A stretch of 32,757 bases of DNA from Burkholderia dolosa (GTDB lineage Bacteria; Pseudomonadota; Gammaproteobacteria; Burkholderiales; Burkholderiaceae). The notes under the pieces are model-generated. The model saw nothing but the letters and a program-made list of their open reading frames with translations, searched no databases and had not been told where the DNA came from. Positions 7,286 to 15,567 of the stretch are shown here, piece by piece. Position numbers and translations under genes: made by a program. The stretch lies in the NCBI RefSeq assembly GCF_902499135.1, contig NZ_CABVPR010000067.1, positions 1-32,757 of the forward strand, in the 5' to 3' direction. Numbering within the stretch: the first letter of the stretch is position 1; every line of letters starts with the position of its first letter.

Positions 7286-7918
7286 ATGCCGTCCAGCCCG
7301 TCCCCCGCCCTTTTCCCGACCCTTTACCTCGCTTCGCAAAGCCCGCGCCGCCAGGAACTGCTGCAGCAGATCGGCGTACGCTTCGAACTGCTGCTGCCGC
7401 GCGCCGACGAAGATGCCGAAGCGCTCGAAGCCGAACTGCCCGGCGAAGCCGCCGACGCGTACGTGCGCCGCGTGACCGGCGCGAAAGCCGAAGCCGCGCG
7501 CTCGCGCCTCGTCGCGAGCGGCAAGCCCGCCGCGCCGGTGCTCGTCGCCGACACGACCGTGACGATCGACGGCGCGATCCTCGGCAAGCCGGCCGACGCC
7601 GACGACGCGCTCGCGATGCTGCTGCGCCTTGCCGGCCGCGAGCACGACGTGCTGACCGCGGTCGCCGTGGTCGGCGCCGACGGCGCGCTGCTGCCGCCCG
7701 CGCTGTCGCGCTCGTCGGTACGTTTCGCGGCCGCGCCGCGCGCCGCGTTCGAGCGCTACGTCGCCACCGGCGAGCCGTTCGGCAAGGCCGGCGCATACGC
7801 GATCCAGGGCCGCGCGGCCGAGTTCGTCGAGCGGATCGACGGTTCCCATTCGGGTATCATGGGTCTGCCCCTTTTTGAGACCGCCGCGCTGCTGCGCACC
7901 GCGCGCGTCGCCTTCTGA
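7286..7918 (+). CDS. maf: Maf family nucleotide pyrophosphatase
   Basis: Maf proteins hydrolyse non-canonical or pyrimidine nucleoside triphosphates to monophosphates, and some inhibit septum formation. The 210-residue protein has the opening [14 protein letters not shown], the metal-site [10 protein letters not shown] near residue 95, [10 protein letters not shown], and the terminal [18 protein letters not shown]. The GSxSxxxGLPL type of ending suggests the YhdE (dTTP/UTP pyrophosphatase) subgroup rather than YceF, but the subgroup is inferred. The usual Tyr of that motif is His here. The rng start follows the stop by 8 bases. Confidence 0.95.
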   Translation: MPSSPSPALFPTLYLASQSPRRQELLQQIGVRFELLLPRADEDAEALEAELPGEAADAYVRRVTGAKAEAARSRLVASGKPAAPVLVADTTVTIDGAILGKPADADDALAMLLRLAGREHDVLTAVAVVGADGALLPPALSRSSVRFAAAPRAAFERYVATGEPFGKAGAYAIQGRAAEFVERIDGSHSGIMGLPLFETAALLRTARVAF

Positions 7919-7926
7919 ACCGCACC

Positions 7927-9396
7927 ATGAACGAAGAAATCCTGATCAACATCACGCCGCAGGAAACGCGCGTCGCACTCGTGCAGCAAGGTGCGGTGCA
8001 GGAGCTTCACGTCGAGCGCACGCTGTCGCGCGGCCGCGTCGGCAACATCTATCTCGGCAAGGTCGTGCGCGTGCTGCCCGGCATGCAGTCGGCGTTCATC
8101 GACATCGGCCTCGAGCGCGCGGCGTTCCTGCACGTCGCCGACATCTGGCAGCCGCGCGTCGCCGGCGAGCCGCAGTCGAACGCGCCGCACCAGCCGATCG
8201 AGAAGACCGTGTTCGAAGGTCAGACGCTGATGGTCCAGGTGATCAAGGATCCAATCGGCACGAAGGGCGCGCGCCTGTCGACGCAGGTCAGCATCGCGGG
8301 CCGCACGCTCGTCTATCTGCCGCAGGAGCCGCACATCGGCATCTCGCAGAAGATCGAGAGCGAAGCCGAACGCGAAGCCGTGCGCGCGCGCCTGACCGCC
8401 GTGATCCCGCCGGACGAGAAAGGCGGCTACATCGTGCGCACGATCGCCGAGGACGCGACGTCCGACGAACTGGCCGGCGACGTCGCGTATCTGCGCAAGA
8501 CGTGGGCGACGATCGTCGCGCAGGCGCAGCGGCTGCCGGCGACGAGCCTGCTGTACCAGGATCTCGACCTCGCGCAGCGCGTGCTGCGCGATTTCGCGAA
8601 CGACGACACGACGCGCATCCAGGTCGACTCGCGCGAGACGTACCAGCGCCTCGCGGAATTCGCGGCCGAGTTCACGCCGGCCGTGAGCCCGAAGCTGCAC
8701 CACTACACCGGCGAGCGGCCGCTGTTCGACCTGTACAACATCGAGACGGAGATCCAGCGCGCGTTGTCGCGCCGCGTCGATCTGAAATCGGGCGGCTACC
8801 TGATGATCGACCAGACCGAAGCGATGACGACGATCGACGTGAACACCGGCGGCTACGTCGGCGCACGCAATTTCGACGACACGATCTTCAAGACCAACCT
8901 CGAGGCCGCGCACACGATCGCGCGGCAGCTGCGGCTGCGCAACCTCGGCGGGATCATCATCATCGACTTCATCGACATGGAGAACGCCGAGCATCGCGAC
9001 GCGGTGCTGTCCGAGCTGAAGAAGGCGCTGTCGCGCGATCGCACGCGCGTGACGGTCAACGGCTTCTCGCAGCTCGGACTCGTCGAGATGACGCGCAAGC
9101 GCACGCGCGAATCGCTCGCGCACGTGCTGTGCGAGCCGTGTCCGACCTGCCAGGGCAAGGGTCAGGTGAAGACGTCGCGCACCGTGTGCTACGACATCCT
9201 GCGCGAGATCCTGCGCGAGTCGCGCCAGTTCAACCCGCGCGAATTCCGCGTGATCGCCGCGCAGCAGGTGATCGACCTGTTCCTCGACGAGGAATCGCAG
9301 CATCTGGCGATGCTGATCGACTTCATCGGCAAGCCGGTGTCGCTGCAGGTCGAATCGAACCTGAGCCAGGAGCAGTACGATATCGTGCTGATGTAA
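7927..9396 (+). CDS. rng: Ribonuclease G
   Basis: RNase G is an endoribonuclease that trims the 5' end of 16S rRNA and degrades some mRNAs. It is related to the catalytic half of RNase E. The 489-residue protein equals E. coli RNase G in length. It has an S1 domain (GRVGNIYLGKVVRVLPGMQ, about 37-55), an RNase-H-like and 5'-sensor region, the catalytic DNase I-like segment TIDVNTGGYVG (about 302-312) with FIDM later, and the zinc-link CEPCPTCQGKG (about 402-412). It lacks the long C-terminal scaffold of RNase E. There is no obvious Shine-Dalgarno sequence, and the short gap to maf suggests coupling. Confidence 0.97.
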   Translation: MNEEILINITPQETRVALVQQGAVQELHVERTLSRGRVGNIYLGKVVRVLPGMQSAFIDIGLERAAFLHVADIWQPRVAGEPQSNAPHQPIEKTVFEGQTLMVQVIKDPIGTKGARLSTQVSIAGRTLVYLPQEPHIGISQKIESEAEREAVRARLTAVIPPDEKGGYIVRTIAEDATSDELAGDVAYLRKTWATIVAQAQRLPATSLLYQDLDLAQRVLRDFANDDTTRIQVDSRETYQRLAEFAAEFTPAVSPKLHHYTGERPLFDLYNIETEIQRALSRRVDLKSGGYLMIDQTEAMTTIDVNTGGYVGARNFDDTIFKTNLEAAHTIARQLRLRNLGGIIIIDFIDMENAEHRDAVLSELKKALSRDRTRVTVNGFSQLGLVEMTRKRTRESLAHVLCEPCPTCQGKGQVKTSRTVCYDILREILRESRQFNPREFRVIAAQQVIDLFLDEESQHLAMLIDFIGKPVSLQVESNLSQEQYDIVLM

Positions 9397-9515
9397 CGCA
9401 TTCCGTCCGTGCGCCGCCGGCAACGCCGCGCGGCGCTTCGATACGGCGAGCGCGCTGCCCCCGCATTCCGCGCCGCCTCCTTTCCTTCCCCCCTTTTTGA
9501 TCTTCATCACGCACC

Positions 9516-9851
9516 ATGAGCCAACGCCACAACCGTCGCCAGCGCAAGAAACTGCATATCGGCGAGTTTCAGGAACTCGCGTTCAACGCGACCGCGCAAT
9601 ACCGCAACGAATTGTCCGACCTCGAGCGCGGGCAGCTGATCGATGCGTTCATCGACTTCGTCGAAGCGAACGGGCTGCTGACCGTCGCGTCCGCCGACGA
9701 AGGGATCGGCGCGTACGTGATCTCCGGCGCGCCGCGCGGCACGACGACCGATGCCGATCGCGAAGCCGTGCGCGCATGGCTCGCCGCGCGGCCCGAGCTG
9801 ACCGACGTGAAGGTCGGCGAATTCACCGACGCGTGGTATCCGGACGCCTGA
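9516..9851 (+). CDS. yggL: YggL family 50S ribosome-binding protein (DUF469)
   Basis: This small cytosolic protein of 111 residues matches E. coli YggL (108 residues), which is reported to bind the 50S subunit. The start HNRRQRKKLHIGEFQELAF is the family hallmark. The end ELTDVKVGEFTDAWYPDA aligns with the YggL tail. It stands 119 bases after rng on the same strand behind a pyrimidine-rich tract (about 9478-9500), so it may have its own transcript. Its location beside rng fits the RNA and ribosome theme of the cluster, but its precise role is not established. Confidence 0.92.
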   Translation: MSQRHNRRQRKKLHIGEFQELAFNATAQYRNELSDLERGQLIDAFIDFVEANGLLTVASADEGIGAYVISGAPRGTTTDADREAVRAWLAARPELTDVKVGEFTDAWYPDA

Positions 9852-10252
9852 CGTTCCGATTTCTCGTTCGGCGCGCGACGTCGGCCGGTCGTCGCGGCGG
9901 AGCCGAGCCGCCGCATCGGCGCGCGTCGCTTCACGCGATCCGGCGGCGAGCGCGGGCGACCGGCATCTGCGAATCGGCCGCACGCCGGTCGCGTCTCCTT
10001 CGCGCGACACCCGCGCGATGACGCGGCCCGCAGGCCGCGGGCACGATCGGCGCCGAGGCCGAAGCCGCAGCGGCATACCGCCCGCCATCGTCCGCTCCCC
10101 ACTCCCCCGCCACCGCCGGCCCGCAGTCGCAGAAACCGGTCCTGAAAGGAAGACACGTTAAACTCTCACCTCGCGTGGTGCGCCGCCCGCACCCGCCATC
10201 CATCGCCAGCCGCGTGCCTCCGGGCCCGCCCCGACCCATGGAGTGAGTGTCA
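9852..10252. other. Non-coding gap between yggL and lipoprotein gene
   Basis: About 400 bases without a supportable gene. It contains a hairpin (GCGGCGG 9894-9900 with CCGCCGC 9908-9914) that could end the yggL transcript, a second stem (GCGGCC 10023-10028 with GGCCGC 10033-10038), a pyrimidine-rich C tract near 10090-10120, and a possible -10, TAAACT (10159-10164), for the following operon. The open frames across it are out of character for proteins (Arg/Ala/Pro shadows). Confidence 0.5.
10159..10164 (+). promoter_or_regulatory. Putative -10 for lipoprotein-MFS-FUSC operon
   Basis: TAAACT within ACGTTAAACTCTC is the best -10-like hexamer before the operon, about 88 bases from the first start codon. 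No -35 consensus is visible. Confidence 0.3.
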
Positions 10253-11218
10253 ATGAGCGGCGGACGCCCGTTTCCCGCATCCCGCATGTCGCACCCGTCG
10301 TCGACGGTCTTCGTGATTCTCGCAGCCGCCGTGCTGCTGTCCGGCTGCGGGCTGCTGCCGACCCAGTATCCGCCCGCGCCGATCAGCGAGGCGCTCGTCG
10401 AGCCCGTCGGAGAAACGGCCGGCGAGCCGCTGACGATGCCGCCCGTGCCGCCGCCCGTGCAGCCGGAAGAACCCGAAGCGCCGAAAAAGCCGCACCGCGA
10501 AGCGACGCGGCCGAAGCCCGTGCAGCGCCCCGAAGCGCCGACACCGCCGCCGCCTCCGCCGCCCCCGCTCGTCGCGACGCGCCCGATCGACCGCACGCAG
10601 ATTCACGCGCTGCTCGACAGCGAAGTCGCGCGCCGCAACGGCAAGGTGATCGGCCGTGCGGTCGACATGGTCGTCGATGCGGGCGGCAAGCCGCGCGAGA
10701 TGATCGTGAACCTGCAGGGTTTCATGGGTGTCGGCGATCGCAAGGTCAGCTTTCCGTGGAACGTGTTCCGCTTCACGCCGGGCGGCAAGCAGGAGCCGAT
10801 CGTGCTCGACGTGCCGTCCGGCGACTTGCCGCCCGCCGCGCGACCGAAGGCCGTGCCGCTGTCCGGTTCGGCTGCGGCGTCGCCGGCGACGCGGCTGCCG
10901 ATGCTCGACAGCGAAGTCGAGCGCCCGAACGGCACGAAGATCGGCCGCGTCGTCGACGTGCTGATCGACCGCGGCGCGCAGCCGCAGGCCGTCGTGCTCG
11001 ACCTCGGCGGGCTCGTCAATACCGACCGCCGCTCGATCGCCGCGAGCTGGAACGCGCTGCGCTTCGTCACGCGCGACAAGGCGCTGCATCCGCAGCTCGA
11101 CCTGAACGACGCGCAGATCAAGGCGTCGCCGCCGTACGCGGCCGACAAGCCGATCGTCGTGGTTTCGCCGCCGGCCGCCGCCGCTGCGCCGGCTTCGTCT
11201 GCGAGTGCCGCCCGATGA
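10253..11218 (+). CDS. Lipoprotein with two PRC-barrel-like repeats
   Basis: This predicted lipoprotein has a hydrophobic signal ending in the lipobox LSGC (Cys32). A Pro-rich linker follows (about 50-105, including a run of eight prolines). The rest is two related repeats of PRC-barrel type: LLDSEVARRNGKVIGRAVD at about 121 and MLDSEVERPNGTKIGRVVD at about 217, each continuing into a beta-rich half with a WNVFRF or WNALRF element. The ATG at 10253 is chosen because GGAG at 10240-10243 is well spaced. GTG at 10247 and ATG at 10286 (24-residue signal) are alternatives. The stop overlaps the MFS start (ATGA). PRC barrels bind proteins or RNA in other contexts. A role here as an envelope partner of the transporter is inference. 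Confidence 0.85.
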   Translation: MSGGRPFPASRMSHPSSTVFVILAAAVLLSGCGLLPTQYPPAPISEALVEPVGETAGEPLTMPPVPPPVQPEEPEAPKKPHREATRPKPVQRPEAPTPPPPPPPPLVATRPIDRTQIHALLDSEVARRNGKVIGRAVDMVVDAGGKPREMIVNLQGFMGVGDRKVSFPWNVFRFTPGGKQEPIVLDVPSGDLPPAARPKAVPLSGSAAASPATRLPMLDSEVERPNGTKIGRVVDVLIDRGAQPQAVVLDLGGLVNTDRRSIAASWNALRFVTRDKALHPQLDLNDAQIKASPPYAADKPIVVVSPPAAAAAPASSASAAR

Positions 11219-12474
11219 CGATCAAGCATTCCGTCAGCGTTCGCAGCCTGCGCGCCCTCGACTGGCTCAACTTCTTCGTTGCGAACGTCCAGACCGGCTT
11301 CGGGCCGTTCATCGCGTCGTACCTCGCGTCGCACAAGTGGACGCAGGGCGAGATCGGCATGGTGCTGTCGATCGGCACGATCAGCGCGATGGTCAGCCAG
11401 GTGCCGGGCGGCGCGGCCGTCGATGCGCTGAAGAACAAGAAAGGCGCGGCCGCGTGGGCGATCGCGGCGATCATCCTGTCCGCGGTGCTGCTCGCGTCGA
11501 GCCCGACGATCGTGCCGGTAATCGCCGCGGAAATCTTCCACGGCTTCGCGAGCTGCATGCTCGTGCCGGCGATGGCCGCGATCTCGTTCTCGCTCGTCGG
11601 CCGAGCCGATCTCGGCGACCGGCTCGGCCGCAACGCGCGCTGGGCGTCGATCGGCAGCGCGGTCGCCGCCGGCCTGATGGGGCTCACCGGCCAGTACTTC
11701 TCCGCGCGCGCGGTGTTCTGGCTGACCGCGGTGCTCGCATTGCCCGCGCTGTTCGCGCTCGCGATGATCCAGCCGACGCACGAGGTGATTCCGCAATCGT
11801 CGAAACACGACGATCGCGACGAAGGCGAAGAGCGCGAAACGCTGCTCGAACTGCTGCGCGATCGCCGGATGCTGACCTTCGCCGCGTGCATCGTGCTGTT
11901 CCACCTGTCGAACGCGGCGATGCTCAACCTCGCGGCCGGCGAAGTGACGGCCGGGATGGGCGACAACGTGCAGCTCGTCATCGCGGCGTGCATCATCGTG
12001 CCGCAGGCGATCGTCGCGATGCTGTCGCCGTGGGTCGGGCGTTCCGCGCAGCGCTGGGGGCGTCGGCCGATCCTGCTGCTCGGTTTCTCCGCGCTGCCGG
12101 TGCGCGCGCTGCTGTTCGCCGGCGTCAGCAGCCCGTATCTGCTCGTGCCGGTCCAGATGCTCGACGGCATCAGCGCGGCCGTGTTCGGCGTGATGCTGCC
12201 GCTGATCGCGGCCGACGTCGCGGGCGGCAAGGGACGCTACAACCTGTGCATCGGACTCTTCGGACTCGCGGCCGGGATCGGCGCGACGCTCAGCACGGCC
12301 GTGGCCGGCTACGTCGCCGATCACTTCGGCAATGCGATCAGCTTCTTCGGCTTGGCGGCCGCCGGCGCGCTCGCGGTGCTGCTCGTCTGGCTCGCGATGC
12401 CGGAAACGCGCGTCGGCAACGGCGACGTGCTCGCCGGCGAGCCGGCCGCGACGTCGCCCGAACAGGCGCATTGA
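11215..12474 (+). CDS. MFS transporter
   Basis: This 419-residue inner-membrane permease of the major facilitator superfamily has about 12 hydrophobic segments and a charged central loop (about 190-215, SSKHDDRDEGEERE) between the two six-helix halves. An MFS-type loop 2-3 signature is recognisable in GGAAVDALKNKKG. The protein starts MTIKHSVSVRSLRALDW, and its ATG overlaps the lipoprotein stop in an ATGA arrangement, so translational coupling is expected. A frame continuing upstream is only the shadow of the lipoprotein gene. The substrate is not evident. The company of a FUSC-type protein suggests efflux of a small organic compound, which is inference. Confidence 0.92.
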   Translation: MTIKHSVSVRSLRALDWLNFFVANVQTGFGPFIASYLASHKWTQGEIGMVLSIGTISAMVSQVPGGAAVDALKNKKGAAAWAIAAIILSAVLLASSPTIVPVIAAEIFHGFASCMLVPAMAAISFSLVGRADLGDRLGRNARWASIGSAVAAGLMGLTGQYFSARAVFWLTAVLALPALFALAMIQPTHEVIPQSSKHDDRDEGEERETLLELLRDRRMLTFAACIVLFHLSNAAMLNLAAGEVTAGMGDNVQLVIAACIIVPQAIVAMLSPWVGRSAQRWGRRPILLLGFSALPVRALLFAGVSSPYLLVPVQMLDGISAAVFGVMLPLIAADVAGGKGRYNLCIGLFGLAAGIGATLSTAVAGYVADHFGNAISFFGLAAAGALAVLLVWLAMPETRVGNGDVLAGEPAATSPEQAH

Positions 12475-12510
12475 CGCCGGCGCGCCGCCCTGCTCGATGG
12501 TGGACCGACG

Positions 12511-13077
12511 ATGGATACGATCAGAACCCTCAACGAAGCGCGCCAGCAGATCCAGCAGTCGATCTTCGAACTGTTCAAGGGGCTGTCGTTTCGCGAACGG
12601 CTCGCGCAAGGCGCGCTGATGGCGTTCCAGGCGGTGTGCGGCGCATGCGTCGCGTATGCGATCGGGCGCGCGCTGCATACCGAGCAGGCCGTGTGGGCCG
12701 CAATTACCGCGATCGCGGTCACGCAGCACAACTACTCGGACACGATGTCGCTGGCGCGCGACCAGTTCGTCGGCGCGATGGTCGGCGGCGTGCTCGGCTT
12801 CGCGGGCGCCGCGCTCGGCGGCGACCGGCTCGTCGCGTACGCGATCACGGTCGCCGTCGTGATCGTCTGCTGCTGGTGCCTGAACGTCGGCAGCGCGGCG
12901 CGGCTCGGCGGCGTCACCGCGACGATCGTGCTGCTGTTTCCGGGCAACGGCCCGCTGTGGGACATTCCGCTGATGCGGCTCGCCGAAGTGACGCTCGGCA
13001 CCGTATGCGCGCTCGGTGTGTGCTGGGCGATGTCGCAGCTCGAACGCCGCTGGCGCCGCCGCGCGGCGGCAAGGTGA
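12511..13077 (+). CDS. Half-size FUSC-type inner membrane protein
   Basis: This 188-residue protein has an amphipathic N-terminus (about 1-30) and then about five or six membrane segments with the pattern of the FUSC (fusaric acid resistance-like) membrane domain: ALHTEQAVWAAITAIAV, RDQFVGAMVGGVLG, and a basic end WRRRAAAR. Full FUSC proteins such as YccS have two membrane domains and a cytoplasmic domain (over 600 residues). This protein is a single membrane module and may oligomerise. It lies 36 bases after the MFS gene in the same direction and is followed by a GC hairpin. Export of aromatic acids is the family theme, and its relevance here is inferred. Confidence 0.85.
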   Translation: MDTIRTLNEARQQIQQSIFELFKGLSFRERLAQGALMAFQAVCGACVAYAIGRALHTEQAVWAAITAIAVTQHNYSDTMSLARDQFVGAMVGGVLGFAGAALGGDRLVAYAITVAVVIVCCWCLNVGSAARLGGVTATIVLLFPGNGPLWDIPLMRLAEVTLGTVCALGVCWAMSQLERRWRRRAAAR

Positions 13078-13082
13078 GCGGC

Positions 13083-13100
13083 GCCGCGCGTGCGCGCGGC
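13083..13100. terminator. Hairpin between convergent FUSC and rcnB genes
   Basis: GCCGCGCG and CGCGCGGC (8-bp perfect stem, 2-base loop) lie in the 49-base gap between two convergent genes, where it could end both transcripts. There is no T-run on either strand. Confidence 0.4.
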
Positions 13101-13126
13101 AGCCGGACGGTCGGAAGTCGGGAAAG

Positions 13127-13507
13127 TTACGGGCCGACGCGCAGCACGATGCCCGAGCCGATCTGCACGAGCAGATAGTCGCCACCGACGCCGACCCAGT
13201 GATAGCCGCGCGGCGGCGGGCTCAGCCGATAGCCGCGCCAGTCGTCGACCACGTATTGGCGATCGCGGAATTCGGGCGGCAGACGGTCGCCTTTGTGCCA
13301 GTCGCGGCGAGGCTGGTCGGCCCAGCGGGGTGGGATGTCGTCGCGATGCATCGCATGCCCCGGCGGAATGTGCTTCGGCCCGTGTCCGCGCTGCATGCCG
13401 CGGTTGCCGTGATCGTCGTCGTGGCCGCGGCCCTGCGCGAGCGCCGCCTGCGCGGCGAAACCCGCGGCGATCGATGCGGCCAGCATCATTGCGTACGCCT
13501 TCTTCAT
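13127..13507 (-). CDS. RcnB family periplasmic protein
   Basis: This 126-residue secreted protein has a signal peptide (MKKAYAMMLAASIAAGFAAQAALA, cleavage near residue 24), then a His/Asp/Arg-rich stretch (GRGHDDDHGNRGMQRGHGPKH), and the C-terminal RcnB-type segment DWRGYRLSPPPRGYHWVGVGGDYLLVQIGSGIV. In E. coli, RcnB is a periplasmic protein that affects Ni/Co efflux by RcnA. No rcnA or rcnR is visible here. The His-rich part could bind metal, which is inference. AAGGA sits just before the ATG. It is followed by a convergent FUSC gene, and msbA ends 85 bases upstream on the same strand. Confidence 0.88.
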   Translation of the reverse strand: MKKAYAMMLAASIAAGFAAQAALAQGRGHDDDHGNRGMQRGHGPKHIPPGHAMHRDDIPPRWADQPRRDWHKGDRLPPEFRDRQYVVDDWRGYRLSPPPRGYHWVGVGGDYLLVQIGSGIVLRVGP

Positions 13508-13574
13508 CGTCCTTCCCTCCGTGTCGTCACGTCGAACAAGAAACGCCAGGACTGCCCGCGCAACACTAGCACAC

Positions 13575-13589
13575 CGCGCCGACGGCGCG
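13575..13589 (-). terminator. Small hairpin just past the msbA stop
   Basis: CGCGCC and GGCGCG (6-bp stem, loop GAC) begin three bases beyond the msbA stop on its strand. No T-run follows, so this is only a candidate end signal. Confidence 0.25.
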
Positions 13590-13591
13590 CG

Positions 13592-15373
13592 TCACGCCGC
13601 CTGCTGCTGGTACTGGATCCGATGAAGGTGCGCGTAGAGGCCGCCGTGGCGCAGCAGGTCGTCGTGACTGCCCTCTTCGACGATCCGGCCGGCTTCGAGC
13701 ACCAGGATGCGGTCCGCACGCTCAATCGTCGACAGCCGATGCGCGATCACGAGCGTCGTGCGGCCCTCCATCAGCCGCTCGAGCGCCGCCTGCACGTGGC
13801 GCTCCGATTCCGAATCGAGCGCGGACGTCGCCTCGTCGAGAATCAGGATCGGCGCGTCCTTGTAGATCGCACGCGCGATCGCGAGCCGCTGCCGCTGGCC
13901 GCCCGACAGCCGCATCCCGTTGCCGCCGACGAGCGTGTCGAGCCCGTCCGGCATCGCGGCGACCGCATCGGCGAGATTCGCCGCCTCGAGCGCGGCCTGG
14001 ACGCGCGCGCGATCGGGCGTCTGTCCGTATGCGACGTTCGCGGCGATCGTGTCGTTGAACAGCACGACGTCCTGGCTCACCATCGCCATCTGGCTGCGCA
14101 GCGCATGAATGTCGTACTCGGCCACCGGCACGCCGTCGAGCAGGATCGCGCCGCCCGTCGGATCGAAGAAGCGCGGCAGCAGATTCACGAGCGTCGTCTT
14201 GCCGCTGCCCGACGGACCGGCAAGTGCGATCATCTCGCCCGGCGCGACCTTGAACGAAATGCGGTCGAGCGTCGGCCGCTCGGCTGCGCCGTAGTCGAAC
14301 GACACGTCGCGGAATTCGATCTCGCCGCGCGCGTGTGCGAGCGGCCGGCCGCCGCCCTGCGGCTCGGCCGGCTCGTCGATCAGACCGAAGATCAGCTCCG
14401 CCGCCGTCATTCCGCGCTGCAGCGGCTGGTTGACGTCGATCAGATGCTTGAGCGGCGAGATCACGAGCAGCATCGACGTGACGAACGCGACGAAGCCGCC
14501 GACCGTCGTCTGGTCGTTCGACGACTGCACGACCGCGATCGTGATCACGACCGCGAGCGCGATCGACGCAAGGAACTGCGTGAGCGGCTGCGCGAGGCCG
14601 CCGGAGATCGTCATGCGCATCGCGTAGCCGCGCAGGCGCTTGCTCATCGCGGTGAAACGATCCATTTCATACGTCTCGCCGTTGTGCACCTTGACGACCT
14701 TGTAGCCGCCGACCGTCTCCTCGACGATGTACGACAGTTCGTTGGTGAGCGTCTGGTGCTCGCGGTTCAGACGGCGCAGCCGGCGGTTGATCTTGCTGAC
14801 GAGCCAGCCGATGCCGGGCAGGATCACCGCGACGATCAACGTGAGGCGCCAGTTCAGGTAGAACAGGTAGCCGAGCAGGAACATCACCGTCAGCGAATCG
14901 CGCACGAGCGTGACCATCACGCCCGTCAGCACCGACAGGATCTGGTTGACCTCGAACACGATCGCGTTGATCACCGTGCTCGCGGTTTCGCGCTGGAAGA
15001 ACGACGCGCTCGTGTGGATCATCCGCCGGAACATTTCGAGCCGCAATTGCAGCAGGATCCGGTTCGACACGTAATTGAGCAGGTAATTGGACGTGTACTG
15101 CGACACGCCGCGCACGAGCGCGAGGCCGATGACGGCGATCGGCACGTACCATTTCGCGCGATCGCTGCCGTGCGAACCGAAACCGTGGTCGAGGAGCGGC
15201 TTGAGCAGTGCGGGAATCCCGGCTTCGGTCGCCGCGACGACGCCCATCGTGACGATCGCCAGCAGCACGATGCCGATGAGCGGCCGGATGTACGGCCACA
15301 GGCGCTTGAGGACCGTGATCGGCGACGTGCCCGTGCCGTCCATCGGTTTGCGAAGAGTGTTCTGGGTTTCCAA
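13592..15373 (-). CDS. msbA: Lipid A export ABC transporter MsbA
   Basis: MsbA is a homodimeric inner-membrane flippase that moves core-lipid A across the membrane using ATP. The N-terminal ABC exporter domain has six helices (about residues 15-330). The nucleotide-binding domain follows with Walker [10 protein letters not shown] (Lys about 392), the Q-loop MVSQDVVLF, the signature [14 protein letters not shown], Walker [13 protein letters not shown] and the H-loop IAHRLS. The best start is TTG at 15373, five bases after AGAAGGA, giving 593 residues. The ATG at 15343 lacks a Shine-Dalgarno sequence, and longer readings run through the promoter. The gene is divergent from waaE, so export and core assembly genes share one intergenic region. 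Confidence 0.97.
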   Translation of the reverse strand: METQNTLRKPMDGTGTSPITVLKRLWPYIRPLIGIVLLAIVTMGVVAATEAGIPALLKPLLDHGFGSHGSDRAKWYVPIAVIGLALVRGVSQYTSNYLLNYVSNRILLQLRLEMFRRMIHTSASFFQRETASTVINAIVFEVNQILSVLTGVMVTLVRDSLTVMFLLGYLFYLNWRLTLIVAVILPGIGWLVSKINRRLRRLNREHQTLTNELSYIVEETVGGYKVVKVHNGETYEMDRFTAMSKRLRGYAMRMTISGGLAQPLTQFLASIALAVVITIAVVQSSNDQTTVGGFVAFVTSMLLVISPLKHLIDVNQPLQRGMTAAELIFGLIDEPAEPQGGGRPLAHARGEIEFRDVSFDYGAAERPTLDRISFKVAPGEMIALAGPSGSGKTTLVNLLPRFFDPTGGAILLDGVPVAEYDIHALRSQMAMVSQDVVLFNDTIAANVAYGQTPDRARVQAALEAANLADAVAAMPDGLDTLVGGNGMRLSGGQRQRLAIARAIYKDAPILILDEATSALDSESERHVQAALERLMEGRTTLVIAHRLSTIERADRILVLEAGRIVEEGSHDDLLRHGGLYAHLHRIQYQQQAA

Positions 15374-15461
15374 GGCAATCCTTCTTGAGCCGCGACGCGG
15401 CGCCCCGAGCATCGCCGCCCGGGATTTCGCCCCCGTCGGGCGGGTGCCGAAAGGGCCCAAC

Positions 15462-15467
15462 ATTATA
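15462..15467 (-). promoter_or_regulatory. Consensus -10 (TATAAT) of msbA
   Basis: Read on the minus strand, GGCTATAATG carries a perfect TATAAT about 89 bases upstream of the msbA TTG. No -35 consensus lies 16-18 bases further up. Confidence 0.55.
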
Positions 15468-15524
15468 GCCGTACGCCCTGCGCCGACGCGGCCGCGGCGA
15501 TTCGGCCCGCGGCCGGGCCGCGGG

Positions 15525-15530
15525 TATACT
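15525..15530 (+). promoter_or_regulatory. Putative -10 (TATACT) of waaE
   Basis: TATACT in GGGTATACTGCCG lies 37 bases before the waaE ATG, back to back with the msbA -10 about 60 bases away. It matches 5 of 6 consensus positions. The -35 is not recognisable. Confidence 0.5.
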
Positions 15531-15567
15531 GCCGCTCACCGTTTTCTCCGCGTTTCCGACCCACTTC

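Noticed and set aside
10549-10572. Short C-rich repeat that could look like a tandem repeat or CRISPR unit
   Set aside because: It is the coding sequence of a proline run in the lipoprotein linker, not a spaced repeat array.
10243-11214. In-frame N-terminal extension joining the lipoprotein region to the MFS gene
   Set aside because: The extension is the out-of-frame shadow of the lipoprotein gene. The MFS protein begins naturally at MTIKHS with an ATGA overlap.
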